NCBI RefSeq assembly: GCF_003391095.1
Contig: NZ_CP031447.1
Location: forward strand, 868,001-932,000
Direction of reading: 5' to 3'
DNA from: Austwickia chelonae
Lineage (GTDB): Bacteria; Actinomycetota; Actinomycetes; Actinomycetales; Dermatophilaceae
DNA: 64,000 nt
Positions within the stretch are counted from its first letter, which is position 1. Each line of letters opens with the position of its first letter. The notes under the pieces are model-generated. The model made no database searches. It saw only the letters and a list, made by a program, of their open reading frames with translations, and was not told the origin of the DNA. The translations under genes were made by a program, and so were the position numbers. Positions 8,126-17,058 of this stretch are shown piece by piece.

Positions 8126-9952
8126 ATGTGGAATATGACGACGACGGACATGACCGGCTCCGAAGCAACATTGGCCGCCGTCCCCGGACGCGGTGACGAC
8201 GCACTCCCGCTCTACCGTCTGACCGCAGCCGAAGGCGCCACCGGGCGTCAACGTTGGCAACAGCGTTACAGCGCTGCCCTGGCCGCAGGCAAGGTCCGGG
8301 ATGCCGACTTCACCACCCTGTCCGGGATGGAGGTCGATCCGGTCTACGGGCCCAGCGATGCGCAAGCTGCAGCAGACGAACACTTCGAGCGCATCGGTTG
8401 GCCGGGCGAATTCCCCTTCACCCGTGGTCTGCACGCCACTGGGTACCGCGGACGCACCTGGACCATCCGCCAGTTCGCGGGCTTCGGCAATGCCGCGCAG
8501 ACCAACGAGCGGTACAAGATGATCCTGGGTCGTGGCGGCGGCGGTCTCTCGGTGGCCTTCGACATGCCGACCCTCATGGGCCGCGACTCCGACGACCAGA
8601 TGAGCCTCGGTGAGGTCGGACACTGTGGCGTCGCCGTCGACTCCGCCGCCGACATGGAGGTCCTCTTCTCCGACATCAAGTTGGACGGTGTCACGACCTC
8701 GATGACGATCTCCGGCCCTGCTGTCCCGGTCTTCTGCATGTACCTCGTCGCCGCTGAGCGCCAGGGCTGCGACATCTCCGCGCTCAACGGGACGCTGCAG
8801 ACCGACATCTTCAAGGAGTACATCGCCCAGAAGGAGTGGCTCTTCGCTCCCGAACCCCACCTGCGGCTGATCGGCGACCTGATGGAGTACTGCGACGCCG
8901 ACCTCCGCGCGTACAAGCCACTCTCGGTCTCCGGCTATCACATCCGCGAGGCGGGGGCGACGGCTGCGCAGGAGCTGGCTTTCACGCTCGCCGACGGCTT
9001 CGGATACGTCGAGCTGGGTCTCTCCCGCGGCCTGGACGTCGACTCCTTCGCACCAGGCCTGAGCTTCTTCTTCGACGCCCATGTCGACTTCTTCGAAGAG
9101 ATCGCGAAGTTCCGGGCCGCCCGGCGCATCTGGGCTCGCTGGCTGCGCGACGTCTACGGCGCCAAGACCGAGAAAGCACAGCAGCTGCGCTTCCACACCC
9201 AGACGGCCGGTGTCTCCCTGACCGCGCAGCAGCCACTCAACAACGTCGTCCGTACAGCGGTCGAGGCGCTCTCCGCCGTTCTCGGTGGCACCAACTCCCT
9301 CCATACCAATGCTCTCGACGAGACACTCGCCCTGCCGACCGAACAATCAGCCGAGGTGGCTCTGCGCACCCAACAGGTGCTCATGGAGGAGACGGGCATC
9401 ACCAATGTCGCCGACCCGCTCGGCGGTTCCTGGTACATCGAGGCGCTCACCGACAAGATCGAGGCCGAAACGGAACGTATCTTCGCCAAGATCCGTGAAC
9501 TCGGGGAGCTGGACCAGCAGCGTGGTGTCGACGGCGCGGTTCAGCACGAGGTCGGACCCATCACCTCAGGCCTGCTGCAGGGCATCGAGGACGGCTGGTT
9601 CATGTCCGAGATCGGCGACGCAGCCTTCCACCATCAAATCGCACTCGAACAAGGTGCCAAGAAGATCGTCGGCGTCAACTGCCTCACCGACTCGGTCAGC
9701 CACGACCTGGAGATCCTCCGGGTCAGTCACGAAGTCGAGCGGGAACAGGTTCGGACCCTCACCACCCGCAAGGCCGACCGGGATCTGCCTGCGGTCGAGA
9801 GATCGCTCGCCCGGATGGTTGCGATCGCTCGCACCGAGGAGAACCTGATCCCGGCCATGCTCGATGCTGTTCGGGCCGAGGCCACCCTGGGGGAGATCTG
9901 CCACGCCCTCCGTGACGAATGGGGCACCTATCGCGAACCGGCACGGTTCTGA
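8126..9952 (+). CDS. icmA: acyl-CoA mutase large subunit, isobutyryl-CoA mutase type
   Basis: Adenosylcobalamin-dependent mutases of this family interconvert branched and linear acyl-CoA. The 608-residue protein covers the TIM-barrel substrate domain (RTWTIRQ, TQTAGVSLTAQQP, LGGTNSLHTNALDET) and ends without the cobalamin-binding domain, so a separate small subunit is needed. The two specificity positions read Phe117 (RQFAG) and Gln235 (IAQK), 118 residues apart; these match the Phe/Gln pair of isobutyryl-CoA mutase, whereas methylmalonyl-CoA mutase has Tyr/Arg at the same spacing. ATG 8135 is an equally plausible start. It probably works with MeaB encoded upstream. Confidence 0.8.
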   Translation: MWNMTTTDMTGSEATLAAVPGRGDDALPLYRLTAAEGATGRQRWQQRYSAALAAGKVRDADFTTLSGMEVDPVYGPSDAQAAADEHFERIGWPGEFPFTRGLHATGYRGRTWTIRQFAGFGNAAQTNERYKMILGRGGGGLSVAFDMPTLMGRDSDDQMSLGEVGHCGVAVDSAADMEVLFSDIKLDGVTTSMTISGPAVPVFCMYLVAAERQGCDISALNGTLQTDIFKEYIAQKEWLFAPEPHLRLIGDLMEYCDADLRAYKPLSVSGYHIREAGATAAQELAFTLADGFGYVELGLSRGLDVDSFAPGLSFFFDAHVDFFEEIAKFRAARRIWARWLRDVYGAKTEKAQQLRFHTQTAGVSLTAQQPLNNVVRTAVEALSAVLGGTNSLHTNALDETLALPTEQSAEVALRTQQVLMEETGITNVADPLGGSWYIEALTDKIEAETERIFAKIRELGELDQQRGVDGAVQHEVGPITSGLLQGIEDGWFMSEIGDAAFHHQIALEQGAKKIVGVNCLTDSVSHDLEILRVSHEVEREQVRTLTTRKADRDLPAVERSLARMVAIARTEENLIPAMLDAVRAEATLGEICHALRDEWGTYREPARF

Positions 9953-10073
9953 CGGCAGTCGATCTCCTAGCGCGATACCCGGGACGGGGGACGGCCTCAG
10001 GCGCGACGGCCTCCGTCCACGGCTCCAGCAGCCTGCGGAAGACGGTCGTCCGACACCCGGAAGCGTTGTCTTT

Positions 10074-10103
10074 TTGTGACCTGACAGTCCGACTGGTTAA
10101 GCT
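10074..10103 (+). promoter_or_regulatory. candidate promoter for the membrane protein/lipoprotein operon
   Basis: TTGTGA (10074-10079) and TAAGCT (10098-10103) are separated by 18 nt in the gap between the mutase and the next operon, giving a leader of about 120 nt. Confidence 0.35.
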
Positions 10104-10230
10104 GGGTGGTTGACGTGCCCTTGCCATCGGAGACCTGAATACTCCGCTGCGTGATCGGCTACGTACCGAAGTCCCGGTGGCCGCCGTATGCCGCAGGGCG
10201 ACCCTTGGTCGTTACCCGAAGGAATAGCTC

Positions 10231-11232
10231 GTGCCAGCAGCTCCGCAACGCCGCCTCCCAGAGGTGCTCACCTTCGCCGCGCTCGTGGCGGGTGTCGTCC
10301 TGCTGGTGGTGGGTCTGATCTTCGCCATCACCATCGGACCTTCCGGACGGTTCGAAGTCACCACCCACGTCGGTGAACCCGGCGTTGTCGTGATCGGCAA
10401 GGACGCGGTCCGTGCCTCGTCCGTACCGGTCAAGATCAAGGTCTCCGGCAAAGGCGAGGGCGACCTCACCATGATCCGGATGCTCGACGAGGACGCGCGG
10501 GCCGCCGCGGAGCCTGCCCGGCACACCGTCATCGACGGGGTCGATTTCCTGCCCCGAGGGCTGAGTGCGGTCGAACGCAACGGTGACCAGCTCAGCAAGA
10601 CGTTGAACACCGACACCTTCATGGCTGATCCGACGACCGCCCGGGGGGTGGACCTCGAGGTCACGCCCAGCGCGCTTCCTCAGGCGGTGCTCATCTTCGC
10701 CGGTACCCCTGGAGAGCCACGCTCGCAGACCCTCGACGTGACCATGACCTGGAGCAATGCCGCTTGGTTCTGGCAAGCAGCCGTCGTGACCGTGTTCGGT
10801 GGCGGTCTGTTGGCCTTCGGCGGTCTGCGACTCCGGAAGAGCTGGCCGCTGGGCGGCCGTCGGCCGGCACCCGGCCGCGGCGGGCGGTCTGGACGGGGGG
10901 CGTCTGCGGCCCCGCGAGGTGGGCGCGGGCGTAATCTCCTGAAGCGGAAGAGCCCTGGCGGTCAGGGGCCGTCGACCTCGCGGATGCCTGCCGTCGATGA
11001 GGACACCGTGGCAGACACCGACCTGTACGTCGATCCGAAGAAACCCTTCCCGCGTCCGGTGCCTCCGCCTGCTCGCGGAGCCGGTGCTCTTCCCTCCTCC
11101 CGTGGTTCCGGGATGAAGAAGGCGCTCTCCGGGAAGAACCCCTTCGCAGGAAAGTTGAAGAAGAAGGGCGATGCCCGTAAGGACGGGCCTGGCAAGGGAC
11201 CCGACTCCCCGCGTCGAGGACGCCGTTCATGA
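10231..11232 (+). CDS. membrane protein of unknown function, with basic C-terminal tail
   Basis: I do not recognise a named family. The 333 residues contain one transmembrane helix at about 12-33, an extracytoplasmic beta-rich domain (about 40-175), a second helix (about 180-200) and a long cytoplasmic tail very rich in Arg, Lys, Gly and Pro. Start GTG 10231 has AAGGA upstream. The stop codon overlaps the upstream ATG of the next frame (ATGA), so it is coupled to the lipoprotein gene; the two probably act together at the cell envelope. Confidence 0.75.
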   Translation: MPAAPQRRLPEVLTFAALVAGVVLLVVGLIFAITIGPSGRFEVTTHVGEPGVVVIGKDAVRASSVPVKIKVSGKGEGDLTMIRMLDEDARAAAEPARHTVIDGVDFLPRGLSAVERNGDQLSKTLNTDTFMADPTTARGVDLEVTPSALPQAVLIFAGTPGEPRSQTLDVTMTWSNAAWFWQAAVVTVFGGGLLAFGGLRLRKSWPLGGRRPAPGRGGRSGRGASAAPRGGRGRNLLKRKSPGGQGPSTSRMPAVDEDTVADTDLYVDPKKPFPRPVPPPARGAGALPSSRGSGMKKALSGKNPFAGKLKKKGDARKDGPGKGPDSPRRGRRS

Positions 11233-11261
11233 GTTCGACATCATCACGAGGAGCTGTATCA

Positions 11262-12239
11262 GTGAATCGCCCACGACCGACTCGACGTGCGGCTGTCGCA
11301 GCCGTGATCGCGGCCGTGGCCCTGGCCGGTTGCGGTGCGCCGGGTGTCCCTGGGTCGGGGACCGGCTATGGCGACCCGGGCTCCACCGTCACCGACCAGC
11401 AAGCGGGCCGCATCCTGCAGCGTGTGATGGATGCCGACACTGCAGTGCGCTCGGGTAAGCCGGAGGCCACTGCTCAGATCCCGGTCACTTATGCGGCGGA
11501 GGGCGCTCGAGCTGCGGACGCTTTGACCAAGCTGATCGGCGCAGGAGCTCAAGGAAAGATCGCTCAGGGTCCCAGTGACCTGAAGGTGCTCGCGAATTCC
11601 CGTGGGGCGCAGTACCCCCGGTACATCTTGGGTGCCTCGACCCCTGCGGGCGCCCAGCTTCCCCACGTGCACCTGCTGGTGGCCACGAATGCTCGTACCC
11701 CTTACCGCCTGGCCATGAGCGCACAGATGCTGCCAGGCGCGACGATCAATGCCTTCCCCACCCGAGACGAGGGGACCCAGATCGTCACCACTGGCGAAGA
11801 CATGGATGTCAAGCCGGTCGACGTGCTCAAGTCCTATGCGGATGGGCTGTCGGGGAAGAAGGAGAACGCGCTCTACCAGAACGACACCTTCCTCGAGCAG
11901 ATCGTCAACAAGATGGAGGAGCAGAAGAAGGCCTCCAGCAATCAGGCCGATCTCGTCCAGACCAACCAGCTCATGCCGGACCCAGTCGCCGCTTTCCGTG
12001 AGTTGAACGGTGACACCCTGGTGCTCGGCGCCATCGAGCGGACCAGCGAATACACCATCAAGAGCGGCCAGCAGCTGAAAGCACCGCCGATGTTCAAGGC
12101 TTTCGTCCCTGGCCGCACCGTTCTTGTGCAGCAGGCTCGCATCCAGGTCGTGCAGTTCCTCGTCTTCACCGTTCCCAAGTCGGGTAAAGCTCGTTTGGTT
12201 GCGGCCACGGAGCAGGTGGCAGGCGCGTCAGGCCTGTGA
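11262..12239 (+). CDS. predicted lipoprotein of unknown function
   Basis: A 325-residue exported lipoprotein: basic N-terminus, hydrophobic stretch AAVIAAVALAGCG with a lipobox cysteine near residue 24, then a Gly/Pro-rich spacer and a mixed domain. GTG 11262 is preferred because GAGGAG lies at good spacing; the ATG at 11229 that overlaps the upstream stop would add 11 residues before the signal peptide. It follows the two-helix membrane protein directly. No functional family recognised. Confidence 0.75.
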   Translation: MNRPRPTRRAAVAAVIAAVALAGCGAPGVPGSGTGYGDPGSTVTDQQAGRILQRVMDADTAVRSGKPEATAQIPVTYAAEGARAADALTKLIGAGAQGKIAQGPSDLKVLANSRGAQYPRYILGASTPAGAQLPHVHLLVATNARTPYRLAMSAQMLPGATINAFPTRDEGTQIVTTGEDMDVKPVDVLKSYADGLSGKKENALYQNDTFLEQIVNKMEEQKKASSNQADLVQTNQLMPDPVAAFRELNGDTLVLGAIERTSEYTIKSGQQLKAPPMFKAFVPGRTVLVQQARIQVVQFLVFTVPKSGKARLVAATEQVAGASGL

Positions 12240-12311
12240 CACCCGTAGACGTGGAGGAATTCGCGAGTGCGAGTTCGCTCCAGGTCTGTGCTGTCCGTAA
12301 GAATGGGGCAC

Positions 12312-13229
12312 ATGACTCTGCCCGGTTCTTCCACGGGCGCCCTGCGCGGCGCCGTTGACCTGTCCTCTCTCGGTCGGCCGGCCCCGGCGCCGTCACCGGC
12401 TGCCTCCGCAGGAGCACCGACGCTCCTTCAGGAGGTGACCGACGCCACTTTCGAAGAGGCCTTCCTGGCGACCCGTGAGGTTCCTGCGCTGTTCGTGCTC
12501 TGGGACGGGCAAGCTGACCAGACCAGGGGGGCAGTCGATGCGGCGGTGTCCGCGGCCCAGTCCTATCCGGGACGGCTGCGAGTGTGCGCGGTCGACGTCC
12601 GGACAGCTCCGAAGATGGCGCAAGCCTTCGGAGTCCAGCAGATCCCGGTGACGATGGCGATCATCGCCGGTCAGCCGGTTCCTCTCTTCGCCGGGGTCCA
12701 AGCCGCAGATCAGCTGCGCCAGATCTGTGACCAGGTTCTGCAACTGGCTGCGCAGAACGGAGTCACCGGCCGCTTCGAGCCAGGAACTCCGGAAGCCGAG
12801 CCTGTGGAATCCCCGCTGCCGGCAGCTCACGCGAAGGCTTACGAGGCTATCGAGTCCGGTGATTACACAGCTGCGGTGGCGGCATATGAACAGGCGCTGA
12901 AAGAGAACCCTGGGGACGCGGACGCCAAGGCGGGCTTGGCGCAGGTCTCCTTGCTGTGTCGACTCGACGGGGTCGACGTGGCCGCGGCACGAGCGGCTGC
13001 CGCTCAGAACCCTCAGGACGTCGACGCGCAACTACTGGTCGCCGATCTGGACCTGTCGGGAGGCCATGTCGAGGACGCCTTCGCTCGGCTGGTCGACCTG
13101 GTCAAAGCCACATCTGAGGACGATCGGGAGCGGGCTCGCCAGCACCTGCTCGACTTGTTCGAGGTGGTTGGTTCCGCTGATGAACGGGTTGCCAAGGCAC
13201 GCCGTGCGTTGATGAGTGCGCTCTTCTGA
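12312..13229 (+). CDS. CnoX/YbbN-like thioredoxin-fold protein with TPR-like repeats
   Basis: A 305-residue protein with an N-terminal thioredoxin fold (about 38-150, cis-Pro region QQIPVTMAI) and C-terminal tetratricopeptide-like helices (about 172-300). This is the architecture of YbbN/CnoX, a holdase co-chaperone that hands clients to GroEL/DnaK. The usual WCxxC site is replaced by LWDGQADQT, so there is no redox-active cysteine pair. ATG 12303 is an alternative start 9 nt upstream. Gene order in actinobacteria often places this protein near glgB and pgm, as here. Confidence 0.8.
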   Translation: MTLPGSSTGALRGAVDLSSLGRPAPAPSPAASAGAPTLLQEVTDATFEEAFLATREVPALFVLWDGQADQTRGAVDAAVSAAQSYPGRLRVCAVDVRTAPKMAQAFGVQQIPVTMAIIAGQPVPLFAGVQAADQLRQICDQVLQLAAQNGVTGRFEPGTPEAEPVESPLPAAHAKAYEAIESGDYTAAVAAYEQALKENPGDADAKAGLAQVSLLCRLDGVDVAAARAAAAQNPQDVDAQLLVADLDLSGGHVEDAFARLVDLVKATSEDDRERARQHLLDLFEVVGSADERVAKARRALMSALF

Positions 13230-13261
13230 GCGGAGACCTGTTCGCAAGAGCTCGGAGGCGG

Positions 13262-13296
13262 GGTGGGGTCGTGTCCTTGGTGGCTGAGACCCCACC
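13262..13296. terminator. bidirectional terminator between convergent genes
   Basis: A 9-bp inverted repeat (13262-13270 with 13288-13296) lies in the 83-bp gap between the CnoX-like gene and the converging downstream gene. No clear T-tract. Confidence 0.45.
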
Positions 13297-13312
13297 TCCG
13301 CGCTGAGCTGGT

Positions 13313-13894
13313 TCAGTCCCAGGGGGAGGGACCGCCCCGTTCCTGCCATTCGACGGCAGGGTCGGTGATCCCTGATGAAGGATAGGGCGCAGGGGATTTC
13401 TTGAGCAGTGATTCCCCCAGCCGGGAGAGTACGCCGGCGGCAAGCGCTTCGATGTCGGGCCGAGACATCACGTGCAGGCCGAGCGGGTAGTTCTTCACCG
13501 TGCCGTCGAGGATGATCAGGTGGATGTCGTCGGGGGTGCACAGGTCGCGGAAGTCGTTGAGACGGTGGCCGGGAAGATCTTCGACGATCACCACGTCGTA
13601 GCCGCCTCTGCGGTACGTCTCGGCGAGCGCGATCTCGGCGCAGTAGCGCAGGAGGAGCGTTCGAATGGTGCCCAGTTCATCCGCTGCTGAAGCATGTTCG
13701 GAGGCGACCATGCCTGCCAGGACGGGGCCGTCGATCACCATGGACTGGTCGAGATGGCGTCCGATGGCCCAAGCGAGATGATGACAACCCGAGCTCAGGG
13801 GACCGGAGATGACGATGAGACGTCCCATCGGTGCCCTGGGCGCGACGGGCTCTCCGGGGACGGCGTCGGAAAAAGGGTTGTTCTGGTCGGTCAT
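13313..13894 (-). CDS. P-loop-like protein with degenerate Walker A motif
   Basis: A 193-residue cytoplasmic protein. After a 24-residue lead-in, GRLIVISGPLSSGCHH looks like the first strand and P-loop of a small nucleotide kinase, followed by a helix and VVIVEDLPG as a possible Walker B strand. The canonical Lys-Ser/Thr of GxxxxGK[ST] is replaced by Cys-His, so classical ATP binding is doubtful. It sits 38 nt downstream of pgm on the same strand and may share its transcript. Function unknown. Confidence 0.7.
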   Translation of the reverse strand: MTDQNNPFSDAVPGEPVAPRAPMGRLIVISGPLSSGCHHLAWAIGRHLDQSMVIDGPVLAGMVASEHASAADELGTIRTLLLRYCAEIALAETYRRGGYDVVIVEDLPGHRLNDFRDLCTPDDIHLIILDGTVKNYPLGLHVMSRPDIEALAAGVLSRLGESLLKKSPAPYPSSGITDPAVEWQERGGPSPWD

Positions 13895-13932
13895 AGCGTC
13901 TCCATGGGGGCGGTTCGTCGGTTCCTCTCGAC

Positions 13933-15597
13933 TCAGTCGTTCAATGCGGCAGAGACCACGAGACGGGCTTGTTCTTGGACCTGTGTGAGGTGCTCGGCAC
14001 CTCTGAATGATTCGGCGTAGATCTTGTAGACATCTTCGGTTCCCGAGGGACGGGCTGCGAACCAGGCATTTTCGGTGACGACCTTCAAACCACCGATGGC
14101 TGCTCCGTTTCCGGGCGCCGTTGTCAGTTTCGCAGTGATCGTCTCACCGGCGAGGACATCGGCAGTGACATCCTCAGGGGTCAGTGCGGCGAGCCTGGAC
14201 TTCTCTTCGCGGTCAGCGGGTGCGTCTACTCGAGCATAGGCGGGCTCGCCATGTCTGGCGACGAGGTCTGCATAATGCTCACTGGGGGAACGCCCTGTTA
14301 CGGCAAGGATTTCGCTGGCCAACAATGCCAGAAGAATACCGTCCTTATCGGTACTCCAGACGCTGCCGTCGAAGCGGAGGAAGCTTGCACCGGCTGACTC
14401 CTCGCCGCCGAAGGGGCCGGACCCGTCGAGCAGGCCGGGGACGAACCATTTGAAGCCGACAGGCACCTCGACGAGTTTGCGGCCCAGATCAGCAGCGACC
14501 CGGTCGATCATGGAGGAACTGACCAAGGTCTTGCCGATGAAACCGTCCGCGGACCAGTCAGGCCTGGCCCCGCCGAAGAGGTAGTCGATCGCCACGGCGA
14601 GGAAATGGTTGGGGTTCATCAGCCCGCCGTCCGGGGTGACGATCCCGTGCCGGTCGGCATCAGCGTCGTTCCCGGTGCTGATCCGGTACTCGCTGCGATT
14701 CGCGATGAGCCCGGCCATGGCGGAGGGAGAAGAACAGTCCATGCGGATCTTTTCGTCCCAGTCCAGCGTCATGAAGTGCCAGGTCGGATCGACCAGGGGA
14801 TTGATCACGGTCAGGTCGATGCGATGTCGATCGGCGATCGCTGCCCAGTAGTCGACGCTGGCGCCGCCGAGCGGATCAGCGCCGATATGCAGCCCGGCAT
14901 TCCGGATCGCGTCGATATCGACGACATGGGGGAGGTCATCGACGTAGCTGCTCAGAAAGTCATAGGGTGTTGCCTCGGCCCGAGCGCGGGAGAAGGGAAC
15001 TCGCCGGACGTCCTTGAGGCCGCTTTTGATGTACGTATTGGCGCGTTCAGCGATCCATGCCGTGGCATCGCTGTCGGCGGGGCCGCCGTGTGGGGGGTTG
15101 TACTTGAATCCACCGTCCCCCGGGGGGTTGTGGCTGGGGGTGACGACGATGCCGTCGGCCAGACCGACATGGGCGGGCAGATCGGACACTCCTCGGATCT
15201 TGCCGCGGTTGGCTCGCAGGATCGCGTGACTGATCGCGGGAGTCGGGGTGAACCGGTCGCGGTCGTCGACCAGGACGGTGATCTCGTTACCGGCCAGGAC
15301 CTCCAAGGCGCTGGCCCAGGCGGGCTCGGACAGGCCGTGGGTGTCTCGTCCGATGAAGAGGGGGCCGTCGAATCCCTGCGCCTGGCGGTAGTCGACGATG
15401 GCCTGGGTCGTGGCCAGGATGTGGTCCTCGTTGAAGGACGTGCGCAGGCTGGATCCGCGGTGACCGGAGGTTCCGAAAGCGACCCGTTGGTCGACCTGTT
15501 CAGGGTCGGGCCGTTGGGTGTAGTACGCCGTGACGAGGTGCGCGACGTCCACGAGATCATGGGGCTGTGCGGGACTTCCAGCGCGCGTAACGGTCAT
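13933..15597 (-). CDS. pgm: phosphoglucomutase (alpha-D-glucose phosphate-specific)
   Basis: Interconverts glucose-1-phosphate and glucose-6-phosphate, linking glycogen and nucleotide-sugar synthesis to glycolysis. The 554-residue protein has FGTSGHRG, the phosphoserine loop TPSHNPPGDGG, the metal motif GNDADADRHG, GGEESAGASF and the C-terminal ARPSGTED phosphate loop, all typical of the bacterial Pgm family of about 545 aa. ATG 15597 has GAGGA at proper distance; upstream in-frame codons to 15690 show no family likeness. It supplies substrate for both the sugar cassette to its right and the glucan genes. Confidence 0.95.
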   Translation of the reverse strand: MTVTRAGSPAQPHDLVDVAHLVTAYYTQRPDPEQVDQRVAFGTSGHRGSSLRTSFNEDHILATTQAIVDYRQAQGFDGPLFIGRDTHGLSEPAWASALEVLAGNEITVLVDDRDRFTPTPAISHAILRANRGKIRGVSDLPAHVGLADGIVVTPSHNPPGDGGFKYNPPHGGPADSDATAWIAERANTYIKSGLKDVRRVPFSRARAEATPYDFLSSYVDDLPHVVDIDAIRNAGLHIGADPLGGASVDYWAAIADRHRIDLTVINPLVDPTWHFMTLDWDEKIRMDCSSPSAMAGLIANRSEYRISTGNDADADRHGIVTPDGGLMNPNHFLAVAIDYLFGGARPDWSADGFIGKTLVSSSMIDRVAADLGRKLVEVPVGFKWFVPGLLDGSGPFGGEESAGASFLRFDGSVWSTDKDGILLALLASEILAVTGRSPSEHYADLVARHGEPAYARVDAPADREEKSRLAALTPEDVTADVLAGETITAKLTTAPGNGAAIGGLKVVTENAWFAARPSGTEDVYKIYAESFRGAEHLTQVQEQARLVVSAALND

Positions 15598-16280
15598 GTG
15601 TCCATCCTCGCATCGGTGTTCGCGGTGTGGGCGCAAGACCAGGTCGGCGGCCGACGGTTCTGATGATCTGAGTCGGACGGATCGCTTCATTGGAGGCGAC
15701 TTCTTCAGCGAGTGCTGTCCTATCCTGGCTGGTTTTGTGCGTGCGCCTTTTTTCGTGAGCCTACCGGGAGTGGCTCAGAAGCTACCAGAGCTCGCCGAAA
15801 CGCCGTGCTGGAATAGCGAAATGCCTGATCAAGGGGTTTTTAGATGTCCTGCGATTGGAGTTGTCGACGGTGTTACCATAATGTGGGTCGGGCGTCCAAC
15901 AGTGTGTTCTGTGAATAGGTTTCGGCTCGACAATTGGGGTTCTAGGGGGGAACTGCCGCCCATGACAATGGTGCTCACCGCTATTCCTTGGGTATCGACG
16001 GCGATTTCTCCTCTTTGCCCCTTGACGGCGAATTCGTCGGATGGTCCCCGAACTCGTCCGCCCGGATTTTTTCTGCGGTGCGGTCCACTGAGGTCGCGAC
16101 ATCTCGTCCCCCACCCGGTCCGTCGCGTTGGCTGCCGAGCGCGGCCCGCTCCGGGACGGAAGCCTTTCCGTCATGCCGGAGCGTGACGGATACAGGTGAC
16201 AGGAGCGGACGAGGGAGATGCCTCGTCCTTGCATGGACGGAAGCGCCGGCGCCGGCGCGGAACAGGGAAGGAAGTCGTTT
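15598..16280. other. long intergenic leader of the nucleotide-sugar cassette
   Basis: About 680 bp without a gene, locally AT-rich. A possible plus-strand promoter is TTGGAG (15855-15860), 16 nt, CATAAT (15877-15882), which would leave a leader of nearly 400 nt before rfbF. No terminator-like hairpin or known RNA element was recognised. Confidence 0.4.
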
Positions 16281-17057
16281 GTGAAGGCCGTCATTCTGGC
16301 TGGAGGCCTGGGCACCAGGCTGAGCGAGGAGACCGCGCTCAAACCCAAACCCATGGTGGAGGTCGGCGGACGTCCGATCCTCTGGCACATCATGAACGAG
16401 TATGCCGCCCACGGCATCAAGGATTTCGTGGTGTGTTGTGGTTACAAGGCGGAGTACATCAAGGAGTGGTTCTCCACCTATGCCATGAGGCAGTCGGACA
16501 TGACCTTCGACCTGGCCACCGGCGAGGTCGTCATCCACAAACGTGAGGTCGAGGACTGGCGGGTCACCCTCGTCGACACCGGCCTGCATTCGATGACGGG
16601 CGGCCGGCTCAAACGGGTCAAGGAATACCTCGGGGACGAGACCTTCTGCTTTACCTACGGCGATGGGGTCAGCGATACCGATATCACCGCGACGGTCGAC
16701 TTCCACAAGAAGTCTGGTCGACTTGCCACGATGACCGTGGTGCAACCACCCGGACGCTTCGGCGCGATCTCCTTGGGGGCCTGCGAGACCACCATCGAGC
16801 ATTTCCAGGAGAAACCCGACGGCGATGGCGCTTGGGTCAACGGCGGGTACTTCGTGTGCGAGCCCGGTGTCATCGACTACATCAGCGGTGACGACACCGT
16901 CTGGGAGCAGGAACCGCTGCGCGAACTGGCCCATGCCGGTCAGCTCAATGCGTACAAACATCCCGGTTTCTGGCAGCCGATGGACACGCTGAACGACAGG
17001 ACCAAGCTCGAGAAGCTCTGGGAATCAGGCAACGCTCCCTGGAAGGTGTGGAACTGA
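16281..17057 (+). CDS. rfbF: glucose-1-phosphate cytidylyltransferase
   Basis: Makes CDP-glucose from CTP and glucose-1-phosphate. The 258-residue protein has LAGGLGTRL, KPKPMVEVGG, ILWHIM, the YGDGVSD metal site and the C-terminal GFWQPMDTL, which are specific to RfbF rather than to the dTTP- or UTP-dependent enzymes. GTG 16281 follows GGAAGG; in-frame upstream codons are not family-like. First gene of a five-gene coupled operon, with its stop 1 nt before the next ATG. Substrate glucose-1-phosphate would come from Pgm. Confidence 0.9.
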   Translation: MKAVILAGGLGTRLSEETALKPKPMVEVGGRPILWHIMNEYAAHGIKDFVVCCGYKAEYIKEWFSTYAMRQSDMTFDLATGEVVIHKREVEDWRVTLVDTGLHSMTGGRLKRVKEYLGDETFCFTYGDGVSDTDITATVDFHKKSGRLATMTVVQPPGRFGAISLGACETTIEHFQEKPDGDGAWVNGGYFVCEPGVIDYISGDDTVWEQEPLRELAHAGQLNAYKHPGFWQPMDTLNDRTKLEKLWESGNAPWKVWN

Positions 17058-17058
17058 C

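Noticed and set aside
10104-10230. riboswitch in the leader of the membrane protein/lipoprotein operon
   Set aside because: Some GC-rich pairing is possible, but no conserved core of a known riboswitch class could be recognised.
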